From: DAMCAP01 sp964369265
GTDB taxonomy: Bacteria > Bacillota > Clostridia > Oscillospirales > Ruminococcaceae
NCBI GenBank assembly: GCA_964369265.1
Contig: CAYJEV010000051.1
Location: 1 to 12,878, forward strand
Direction: 5' to 3'
DNA: 12,878 nt
Of the stretch, positions 1-6,249 are shown piece after piece (the first letter of the stretch is position 1; each line of letters starts with the position of its first letter). A program made the position numbers and the translations under genes. Under the pieces are notes generated by a model. It was not told the DNA's origin. It made no database searches and saw nothing but the letters and a program-made list of their open reading frames with translations.

Positions 1-126
1 GGTAACCACCTTGTTGTGGGTAACCACCTTGTTGTGGGTAACCACCTTGTTGTGGATAACCACCTTGTTGTTGATAAGCACCTTGTTGTGGATAACCACC
101 TTGTTGTTGATAAGCACCTTGTTGTG
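1..126. repeat. 18-bp tandem repeat inside the DUF4428 gene
   Basis: Seven head-to-tail 18-bp units lie at 1-18, 19-36, 37-54, 55-72, 73-90, 91-108 and 109-126, and a decayed eighth follows at 127-144. On the minus strand each unit encodes a hexapeptide. Units 1-3 are identical in DNA, and units 4-7 alternate GGYPQQ and GAYQQQ, giving a 36-bp higher-order period. The array continues off the left edge, so its true copy number is unknown. The spacer-free, in-frame, 18-bp structure marks it as a coding minisatellite. Confidence 0.95.
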
Positions 127-733
127 GATAGCCGCCCATTATTGGTTTGCCTAACGCTGATGCAATTTCATATCCCATTTGCTCATATCGTCTATATTCC
201 TCGCTAAGGCGATTGTCTATTTCTTCAAAGTTTTTATCAAGTCGCATGTTTATATCATTAAACCAAGGGCTGTCAATTTGTACATCAAGATAAAACTCAT
301 ATAAAGTTCTATAACGAGGAGGGCTATAGCTCTCTCTTGAACCATTATTATCACGATATATCTCCTCTTCATCTTCCTTTATGTTTAGAACACAGCTTAA
401 AACTTGAGAAATCATTATTACATCTGGATTTTCTTCTCTCCAATCTTCTCTCCTACAATAGATAAAAGTTCCATTTCTATCATCTATTTTTATTTCATTC
501 TCTCTGCCAAAAGAGCGAGTTGGTGAAAACGCTCTAACCGCTTCTTCATTTTGTTTTCTGTATTCAAGCTGCGCCTTAATTTCATCTACTGTTGAGTTTC
601 TGCGCTCATCAAAAAGAGGCGAAAGCAGTTTAGCGCAATCCTTGCACATATTGCCGTCTTCTAGCTTGCGATTACCTAATAAACCTATCTTCTCTCCACA
701 AAGATCACATTCTTTTTTATCAAAAAATCCCAT
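1..733 (-). CDS. DUF4428-type zinc-binding protein with GYPQQ repeat tail (partial, C-terminus outside window)
   Basis: An open frame runs from ATG at 733 to the left edge without a stop, giving 244 visible codons. The N-terminus has two CxxC pairs (C9/C12 and C30/C33) around a short Gly-containing hairpin, as in the DUF4428 zinc-binding domain. A charged middle part follows (residues ~45-200, including a CRREDWREENPDV stretch), and then a Gly/Tyr/Pro/Gln tail of hexapeptides GGYPQQ and GAYQQQ from about residue 202 onward. There is no signal peptide or membrane segment, so it is probably cytoplasmic. An AGAGG Shine-Dalgarno sits 10 nt before the start. The gene lies 57 nt after the TPM gene with no terminator between, so it is probably last or near last in the SPFH operon. 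DUF4428 proteins are functionally uncharacterised. The family call is from recall of the cysteine pattern and is fairly secure; any role in membrane stress rests on operon context only. Confidence 0.8.
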   Translation of the reverse strand, partial: MGFFDKKECDLCGEKIGLLGNRKLEDGNMCKDCAKLLSPLFDERRNSTVDEIKAQLEYRKQNEEAVRAFSPTRSFGRENEIKIDDRNGTFIYCRREDWREENPDVIMISQVLSCVLNIKEDEEEIYRDNNGSRESYSPPRYRTLYEFYLDVQIDSPWFNDINMRLDKNFEEIDNRLSEEYRRYEQMGYEIASALGKPIMGGYPQQGAYQQQGGYPQQGAYQQQGGYPQQGGYPQQGGYPQQGGY

Positions 734-790
734 AATATCTTTACCTCTATAATATAAAAGTAGTAGTTTTTATAGTTCCTCTCCAAGAAC

Positions 791-1549
791 TTAGTATTTA
801 CCTCCGCCACTGCCACCTTTGCTGTCATTGCTATTATCTTCTTTATTTGATTTAGCAGTGCGTGTTGTGTTTTCATATAAGAACCTGTCATAATTTTGCG
901 CAAGCATGAACGAACCTGACCTTACATAGTTTTCAGCTTCCCTTTTCTTTTTTGCGGTATTCATCTTCGATTTCATTGAAGAAGTTACAAAGAATGATAC
1001 TACAAAGCCTCCAATTAAACTAATAGCTACTGCTACTATAACATTAGTAAAGCTTAGTGGTTCTCCCTCATACGGTGTACCAGAATTAGCAGCCTCTAAA
1101 AACTTGATAGTTTCATCAAGATAAGCATCATATGCACCAAAATAATCTCCATCTCGAAGATATGGCACAACAACTTCATCGATGCGATCAAGAGCAGCAT
1201 CACTAACTACTATCGCTCCATAGTTTCGCCCTGTTGTATGATATTCTCGAGCCACTACATCTTGCCCAAACACAATTCCATCTCGCTCTAAGTCTAAAGC
1301 TGAATGATTATCGATATAGCTTTTAAGCGATTGTTTGTTTGTTGTGTTGGTGGTAATAAAGGTTATATCGAAGTTATATGTATCTCTGATATCTTCAATT
1401 TTTTGTAGAAGTGCGGTTTCTTGTTCAGTTGTGAAAATATCTGCATCATCTATTATATGTTTTGCTGCTGCAAAGGAAGTTATAGGAATTGTAGCTATTG
1501 CGACAAAAGTAATCACAATACTTATTAGTGAAAGATATTTATTTTTCAT
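791..1549 (-). CDS. TPM-domain membrane protein (YdjH-like)
   Basis: This 252-residue protein starts at ATG 1549. A longer frame to 1630 exists but runs into the upstream gene and spoils the signal peptide. The chosen start has a GGGGG-rich ribosome site and follows the preceding stop by 11 nt. Residues 1-28 form a signal peptide or anchor ending SFAAA. Residues ~34-152 match the TPM fold (HIIDDADIFTTEQE at the start, then alternating helix and strand with a GRNYGAIVVSD strand). A membrane helix spans ~168-190. The tail is basic, then polar, ending GGSGGGKY. TPM domains sit outside the membrane and some have phosphatase activity, but no activity can be assigned here. B. subtilis YdjH has the same design and similar length and works with YdjG as a membrane partner of the SPFH protein YdjI, from recall of that system. 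The adjacent zinc-ribbon and SPFH genes support this assignment. Confidence 0.85.
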   Translation of the reverse strand: MKNKYLSLISIVITFVAIATIPITSFAAAKHIIDDADIFTTEQETALLQKIEDIRDTYNFDITFITTNTTNKQSLKSYIDNHSALDLERDGIVFGQDVVAREYHTTGRNYGAIVVSDAALDRIDEVVVPYLRDGDYFGAYDAYLDETIKFLEAANSGTPYEGEPLSFTNVIVAVAISLIGGFVVSFFVTSSMKSKMNTAKKKREAENYVRSGSFMLAQNYDRFLYENTTRTAKSNKEDNSNDSKGGSGGGKY

Positions 1550-1560
1550 CACTACACCCC

Positions 1561-2640
1561 CTAAGACATAAGCGACAGCACAATCCCAAAAATGGGAATT
1601 GCAGAGGCTAAAGTTATGCCAATTCGCCATTTAAAAAGCTTACCTTCATCAATTGGAAGCTCTCCTGCTACCTGCCCTGTTTGCCCATTTATCGAGAACT
1701 GATACATTTTGCCTTTATATTTCGTGTTTAACATCCATACAGGAAGCAAGGCATAATGTATGTCCTCGCCTTTCATTTGTACAAATGTACTTTTTGGCGA
1801 AACTGAAGTATATCCTTTCACTGTATCTCTAAATGCTTGTTCAGACGATGATACAACCCTCTCGGAAGCACGCTCAGAACATTCCGCAACACTAACATCA
1901 AACTTATCAGCAAAATATCCAGCCATATACATAGGACTAAATTTAGTCAAGGCTTTATAGTCAAAAGGCTCAATTCCATCCATATACTTGTCTTCTATTT
2001 TGCTTGAAGCATCAACAGGAATTTGATTAAAACCTATCTGTCCGCTTCTATACACTTCATAGTATTCAGTCTTTTTGTAGTTATAGTCGTTGTCGCTCCA
2101 TCGCCTTACCTTTGTCGCTTCAAATGTCGCACTGCCTCTGCCAGTGCAACTAAACAGCCAAAAAGGAACATACATCCCACTAATTTTTGATATTCGGTTG
2201 TTTTTTGTGAAAGCGTCTGGAAGCAATGGCTTGCCTTTATAAAACTCTGACAACATTTCTTCAGCTTTCTTTTTATCAATCTTAAATGGAATTACCATAT
2301 CAGGCGCAACCATTCCGCTTATGTTGTCGCTCATAACTACAGGATTGCCACAATACATACACTCTGTTGCAACTGTATCTCCATCTGATACCACCTCTGC
2401 ACCACAAGAAGTGCAACAGAAACCGCTTTGTTCAGCGCTGCTTATATTCTCTCGAACATAACCCTCAATGTTCCAATCAATCCTGCTGTTTTGCAAGTTG
2501 CTATCAGCTTGATCACTCTGAAAAAAATCCCGAGGATACTCGCTATCGCACGAGCCACAAATTAGCATCTGTTTTTCAGCACTAAATTCAAGAGGCGCTC
2601 CACAAGATGGGCATTGATATTTTAGCATAGCTTCGGACAT
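1561..2640 (-). CDS. Tail-anchored double zinc-ribbon protein (YdjG-like)
   Basis: The protein has 359 residues from ATG 2640. A start six codons upstream (2658) is possible, but AAAGGA lies 9-10 nt before 2640 and overlaps the 2658 start, so 2640 is preferred. Two zinc ribbons open the protein: C10/C13 with C28/C31 and C76/C79 with C94/C97. A long globular part follows (~110-330) with a VIPFKI strand and, near the end, a YALLPVWMLNTKY motif and a SINGQTGQV hairpin, typical of TFIIB-type zinc-ribbon proteins annotated near SPFH genes. A single hydrophobic helix at ~340-357 ends at the C-terminus, so the bulk of the protein should face the cytoplasm as a tail-anchored protein. It lies 33 nt after the SPFH gene and 11 nt before the TPM gene, a tight operon. 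B. subtilis YdjG is the closest known analogue. The biochemical role is unknown; it probably acts as a membrane scaffold. Confidence 0.82.
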   Translation of the reverse strand: MSEAMLKYQCPSCGAPLEFSAEKQMLICGSCDSEYPRDFFQSDQADSNLQNSRIDWNIEGYVRENISSAEQSGFCCTSCGAEVVSDGDTVATECMYCGNPVVMSDNISGMVAPDMVIPFKIDKKKAEEMLSEFYKGKPLLPDAFTKNNRISKISGMYVPFWLFSCTGRGSATFEATKVRRWSDNDYNYKKTEYYEVYRSGQIGFNQIPVDASSKIEDKYMDGIEPFDYKALTKFSPMYMAGYFADKFDVSVAECSERASERVVSSSEQAFRDTVKGYTSVSPKSTFVQMKGEDIHYALLPVWMLNTKYKGKMYQFSINGQTGQVAGELPIDEGKLFKWRIGITLASAIPIFGIVLSLMS

Positions 2641-2673
2641 AGGCTCACATCCTTTCATAAATAATAGCCAAAT

Positions 2674-4002
2674 TTACTTCTTATCTAATTCATCGAATAT
2701 ATCGCCACATTGCGAACAAAACTTTGGAGGATTAAGCGGATTTTCTGGCTTCCATCCGCATTTGTCGCAAGCATATAAAGGCGCTCCTGCTGGCTTTTTA
2801 CTGCCGCATTGATTGCAGAACTTTCCTCTATTTAAAGCACCACAACTGCAACTCCATCCAGCTTCCTCGGATGGCTTAGCTTTGCCGCACTCATTACAAA
2901 ACTTACCACTATTTCCACCATGCCCACAACTACAACTCCATCCAGCCTGTTGTGTTGGTTGTTGGTGCTGGTTAGATTGCTGATATTGTGGCTGTTGCCC
3001 CATTGCAAAAAGGTTCTGAGCATTCATTCCCCCGGCTCCTTGAGCCATGTTCATTCCCATAAAGCCCATCATTGCCCCAGCACCTTCATTAGATGCTGCT
3101 GATTGCATCGCAGATGCTTGAGCACCAACAAGATGAGCAGCTGCCATGTTTGGATTTCTAAATGCTGCATTTCGCTGAAGCTCTTTTATCATATTTTCGT
3201 CTTCTTCGGAGGCTTTAACTGAAGATACTCCAAAGGAATGAATTTTTATTCCCCTTAGTTCCCCCCACTTTTTGGATAATACCTCATTTAATGCATCAGC
3301 AAGTTCTATTGTATGCCCTGGCAAAGCGCTGTATCTAATGCCCATTGCAGAGATTTTCGCGAAGGCTGGTTGAAGAGCTGTCATTAGCTCGCTTTTTAGC
3401 TGTCCGTCTATTTCTTCTCTATTGAAGTCACCTGAGATGTTGCCACAAACGTTTGTAAAAAATAGCATTGGGTCAATAACTTTATAGGAGTATTCTCCAT
3501 GACAACGTATAGCTATATCAATATCAAGCCCAACATTTTGGTCAACTACTCTAAAAGGCACTGGGCTAGGCGTCCCATATCTATTGCCCATAATTTCCTT
3601 TGTATTAAAATAATAAATACGTTGGTCTTTTGCTGGTTGCCCACCAAATGTAAATCTTTTGCCTATGTTGATAAATGTGTTCTTTATCCCCTCTCCTAAG
3701 TCTCCTGAAAAGATTGAGGGTTCAGTTGAGCTATCGTAGGTAAATTCTCCTGGTGTTGCACAAAACTCAGTGACTTTGCCATTATCTACTATTAGCATAC
3801 ATTGCCCATCGGCAACAGCTATTACAGAGCCGTTAGAGATAATATTGTCCTCGCCTTTTGTGTTTGAGCTTCTGTTAGATGTTCTTTTTTCACCTTTGCT
3901 TACTAGAATTTCATTTGGGAGTGCTTCGCAGTAAAAATATTCTTTCCATTGGTCAGCCATAACCCCGCCTACAGATCCTAACGCCGCTTTAATAAGTCCC
4001 AT
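2674..4002 (-). CDS. SPFH-domain protein with Q-rich linker and three zinc ribbons (YdjI-like)
   Basis: The protein has 442 residues. Two ATGs compete: 4008 lies only 1 nt after the AGGAGG site, whereas 4002 lies 7 nt after it, so 4002 (MGLIKAALG) is chosen. Residues ~20-275 form an SPFH/band-7 region of the kind often labelled 'virion core protein-like', with YYFNTKE, PFRVVDQNVGLDIDIAIRC and a helix ending KELQRN. An Ala/Met/Gly-rich segment (~285-330) and a Gln-rich linker (~332-352) follow. Three zinc ribbons with CxC or CxxC plus CxxC pairs then occupy ~357-373, 385-400 and 412-432. There is no membrane helix, so the protein is probably a cytoplasmic, membrane-associated oligomer recruited by partners. 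In B. subtilis, YdjI links PspA to the membrane through YdjG/YdjH. The same gene set follows here without pspA. It is the first gene of its operon, behind the operator-promoter at 4072-4119. Confidence 0.88.
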   Translation of the reverse strand: MGLIKAALGSVGGVMADQWKEYFYCEALPNEILVSKGEKRTSNRSSNTKGEDNIISNGSVIAVADGQCMLIVDNGKVTEFCATPGEFTYDSSTEPSIFSGDLGEGIKNTFINIGKRFTFGGQPAKDQRIYYFNTKEIMGNRYGTPSPVPFRVVDQNVGLDIDIAIRCHGEYSYKVIDPMLFFTNVCGNISGDFNREEIDGQLKSELMTALQPAFAKISAMGIRYSALPGHTIELADALNEVLSKKWGELRGIKIHSFGVSSVKASEEDENMIKELQRNAAFRNPNMAAAHLVGAQASAMQSAASNEGAGAMMGFMGMNMAQGAGGMNAQNLFAMGQQPQYQQSNQHQQPTQQAGWSCSCGHGGNSGKFCNECGKAKPSEEAGWSCSCGALNRGKFCNQCGSKKPAGAPLYACDKCGWKPENPLNPPKFCSQCGDIFDELDKK

Positions 4003-4071
4003 AATCATTCCTCCTATTTTAAAGTTAGGTATAACAACGCACTGAATTTGACTGCAATTGTTCTTACCTTA

Positions 4072-4100
4072 ATTTTACCAAAACTGGAATTGCTAATAAA
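4072..4100 (-). promoter_or_regulatory. Promoter of the SPFH operon
   Basis: On the minus strand the -35 box is TTTATT (4100-4095), the spacer is 17 nt, and the -10 is TAAAAT (4077-4072) preceded by TGG, an extended -10. The predicted start near 4065 gives a leader of about 60 nt before the AGGAGG site. The -35 is poor, as expected for an activator-dependent promoter. The layout matches the promoter at 9486-9514 position for position. Confidence 0.7.
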
Positions 4101-4119
4101 TGTGCTAAAAGGCACATTT
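4098..4119. promoter_or_regulatory. Palindromic operator overlapping the -35 box of the SPFH operon
   Basis: The site is a perfect 8-bp inverted repeat, AAATGTGC and GCACATTT, with a 6-nt spacer. It is centred near -43.5 relative to the inferred start and overlaps the -35 box, the position of a class II activator site. Neither strand shows a T-run after it, so it is not a terminator. The same sequence occurs at 9512-9532 with only three spacer bases changed. The neighbouring LuxR/NarL-type regulator is the obvious candidate to bind it; that is inference. Confidence 0.75.
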
Positions 4120-4122
4120 TCA

Positions 4123-4167
4123 CAAACAAAAAGAGCATTCCCTTTTGTATACACAAAGTTAATGCTC
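4123..4167 (-). terminator. Rho-independent terminator of the sensory operon
   Basis: The minus strand carries GAGCATT paired with AATGCTC (4167-4161 and 4139-4133). Inside it is a second stem, TTTGT/ACAAA, closed by a 4-nt loop, with a small internal loop between the two stems. TTTTTGTTTG follows immediately (4132-4123). It lies 42 nt after the stop of the response regulator gene and just before the operator of the SPFH operon, so it separates the two transcription units. Confidence 0.8.
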
Positions 4168-4208
4168 AAATATTTGCCTTTAATTTTTAATTTAATAAAC
4201 AAAATGAA

Positions 4209-4826
4209 CTACATTCTCGCCGAAATCCAACCATTTCCCACAACATAAAGCACAAGCTCCATTGTGCTTTTAAGATCAGTTTTGCCAAGCATATTTTCAA
4301 TATGCCTTTTCACAGTACCTTCTGCAACTTTTATCTCATCGGCTATCTCTTTTCGAGTGTATGAGTTGCAAAGAAGCCTTAATATTTCAAGCTCTCTTTC
4401 TGTAAATGGTGATTCGCCTTCAGCTGTTGGTATTTGTACAATCTCTGGAAAACTACCCTCACCTCTTGTAACCGCCCTTATCATTTGAACAAAATCATCA
4501 ATGGTTTTTGATTTTGAAAGAAATGCATCAGCGCCTGCTTTTTTTGCCTCTGGTATGTATGATATTTCATCAAACCCTGACATGACAATTATTTTAATCG
4601 AAGGAAACTCAAACTTTAATTTCTCTGTTAATGTAATTCCACTATTTGGAGTATCCATTGAAATATCTGTTAAAACAACATCTGGATTTAGCTCGCTACA
4701 TTTTTCAATAACAGATTTTATATCGCTAGTACTACCTACATACTCCATATCTTGCTGTTTCTCTATAATATTGCTAAATGAATCTAAGACAGATTTGTGA
4801 TCATCTACTATAAACACTTTTATCAC
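4209..4826 (-). CDS. NarL/LuxR-family response regulator
   Basis: The protein has 205 residues. The receiver domain (1-~120) has acidic pair D8/D9, phosphoacceptor D54 (VLTDIS), the conserved Ser in VMSG (S83) and Lys at 105 (LSKSK). A linker leads to a LuxR-type helix-turn-helix at ~139-200 (FTERELEILRLL, then KEIADEIKVAEGTVKRHI). The start is GTG, sharing one base with the TAG stop of the kinase gene (4828-4824), with AAGGAG 9 nt upstream, so translation is probably coupled to the kinase. It is a cytoplasmic DNA-binding regulator, active after phosphorylation by the adjacent kinase. NarL-type regulators bind inverted repeats, and matching palindromes lie upstream of the SPFH operon and the DUF6935 gene, the two units flanking this operon. 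The regulator family is certain; its targets are inferred. Confidence 0.95.
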   Translation of the reverse strand: MIKVFIVDDHKSVLDSFSNIIEKQQDMEYVGSTSDIKSVIEKCSELNPDVVLTDISMDTPNSGITLTEKLKFEFPSIKIIVMSGFDEISYIPEAKKAGADAFLSKSKTIDDFVQMIRAVTRGEGSFPEIVQIPTAEGESPFTERELEILRLLCNSYTRKEIADEIKVAEGTVKRHIENMLGKTDLKSTMELVLYVVGNGWISARM

Positions 4827-6238
4827 TAAGCTTCGCTCCTTTCAATTGTTATGATTAAGCTAAATTCAGGAATTACCTCTACTTTCAATGTGCCTCCAGC
4901 GCTTTCTATACGATTTCGTATTCCAAAAAGCCCTCCCCCCTCTTGGAGTCCTTTTTTAGGAGACTCGCCATTGTTAGTTATCTCTATTCTATAGTTGGTT
5001 TCATTTCGCTCTATTGTTACAAAAACTCTAGTTGCTTCTGCGTGTTTTATTGCATTAGTGCAAGCTTCTCTAAGAACAGATAAAAATAGAAATGCGATAT
5101 CCTCCTCATAAGGCAGCTCGTCAGTTAGCTCTATAGATAAGCCAACTTTATAAAAATAATGATATATCTCGCCAAACAGCTCTTTTGCATTTCCTCCGCC
5201 TTTTTTCTTTATGTGTTTAACTGAATCTTTGGATAAGAATAACAAGGTGTTATAGTCAATATCCTCTTCGCTTTGGCTGATGCGTTGTATGGCTGTTAGC
5301 CTTTGCCCTAACACATCGTGAACACGAGAGCGTATGCGAGAATATGCCTTTTCGCAATGCAGCGTTTCTATATTCTCTGCTAATTTTTCAATTTCTTTTT
5401 TCTGTTGCTCAAGCTTCCTATTTTCTTCTTCCAAAGCATAGTATGCGCCTATACTCTCAGCAACGTCGATCGCTATTATCTCTATATATTCTTTATTTCC
5501 TATATTAAAATGTGCTTTTAAAAATCTCCACGCACTCTTCGCAGCATGTACTAATATATCTCCTTCTACTATCTGCGACTCAATATTAGGGATATTGCAT
5601 TTTTCTAAACTTTCCCAAAAGCGATTGCCATCCTTTAGCTCTTTATCTAAAAACTCCTTGGCTAGCTCTGTCATCTTAGTGTTTGTCAAGAAAATATATC
5701 CATTCAAATCGCAAAACATTATACCACAAGACAGCTTATCCAAACCATCTTTTATTGAGAAAGCATCTAGTTCATTTCTTTGCCTTGCAATCGACTTTTT
5801 TATTAAGATAAAAAGCCTAAAAAACAAAATTACCACCGAAGTCAAGTAGATAAAAATATATCTTGTTTGGAAAATTTCAGAATTTATAGGAAGAGTTAAT
5901 AAAATAGCCAAGATAGCAAGATAGCTTTCCTTTTCTTTTAATATGCTTAAATATATATGATATAAAATCGCAAAAGCTCCTATACCCCATAACGCTAAAT
6001 CTAAATAATTTACTGATATTATGCTGTATCTTCGATGTATAGATATAGTGATAGGGATTAAGGTTAATATCGCTACATAGGCTAACAAAACTATCTCACC
6101 AATTAAAGTTTTAAGTTCTCTTAGACGATAATTGACTGCTAGCAAGCAAAAATATCTGCTCTGAACAGCAAAAAGGCATATCATAATTGCAAATAATGCT
6201 GTTAAAACATCTAGTGAATAAAAAAACATTGATGTCAT
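4826..6238 (-). CDS. Membrane histidine kinase, HisKA_3/NarX-like
   Basis: The protein has 470 residues from ATG 6238, with AGAGGGG 5 nt upstream, and starts 11 nt after the stop of the 7TM gene. The N-terminal ~150 residues hold about five hydrophobic helices (~8-24, 48-65, 78-97, 105-119, 127-147). A PAS-like region lies at ~160-265 (LSCGIMFCDLNGYIFLTN), then a coiled coil (~266-300). The H-box RVHDVLGQRL places the phosphoacceptor at H307. The ATPase domain has an N-box REACTNAIKHA (N395) and a G-box GGGLFGIRNRIESAGG (434-449), so it looks catalytically competent. It should autophosphorylate and pass phosphate to the response regulator encoded next. It has almost no extracellular domain of its own, so the large receptor encoded just upstream is the likely source of signal specificity. 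That partnership is inferred from gene order and from resemblance between their C-terminal regions. Confidence 0.93.
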   Translation of the reverse strand: MTSMFFYSLDVLTALFAIMICLFAVQSRYFCLLAVNYRLRELKTLIGEIVLLAYVAILTLIPITISIHRRYSIISVNYLDLALWGIGAFAILYHIYLSILKEKESYLAILAILLTLPINSEIFQTRYIFIYLTSVVILFFRLFILIKKSIARQRNELDAFSIKDGLDKLSCGIMFCDLNGYIFLTNTKMTELAKEFLDKELKDGNRFWESLEKCNIPNIESQIVEGDILVHAAKSAWRFLKAHFNIGNKEYIEIIAIDVAESIGAYYALEEENRKLEQQKKEIEKLAENIETLHCEKAYSRIRSRVHDVLGQRLTAIQRISQSEEDIDYNTLLFLSKDSVKHIKKKGGGNAKELFGEIYHYFYKVGLSIELTDELPYEEDIAFLFLSVLREACTNAIKHAEATRVFVTIERNETNYRIEITNNGESPKKGLQEGGGLFGIRNRIESAGGTLKVEVIPEFSLIITIERSEA

Positions 6239-6249
6239 AAATACCCCTC

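Noticed and set aside
1..126. Short regular repeats resembling a CRISPR array.
   Set aside because: The units are 18 bp, directly adjacent without spacers, and stay in frame with a coding sequence.
16..207. A plus-strand frame encoding NHLVVD-type repeats.
   Set aside because: It is the antisense of the 18-bp repeats in the DUF4428 gene. The minus frame continues as a coherent domain protein with a ribosome site; the plus frame does not.
1550..1630. A 27-codon upstream extension of the TPM protein.
   Set aside because: It overlaps the zinc-ribbon gene, lacks a ribosome site and puts polar residues before a perfect signal peptide starting at 1549.
4098..4119. The palindrome read as a terminator of the sensory operon.
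   Set aside because: It has no following T-run on either strand, and a better terminator lies just before it at 4123-4167.
4014..4248. Two short frames on opposite strands in the gap between the response regulator and SPFH genes.
   Set aside because: They cover the terminator, operator and promoter, have no ribosome site and show no recognisable protein features.
4247..4270. A 9-bp perfect inverted repeat (AAAGCACAA and TTGTGCTTT) inside the response regulator gene.
   Set aside because: The half-sites are in the opposite order to those of the operator, no T-run follows, and the region is coding, so chance is the simplest explanation.
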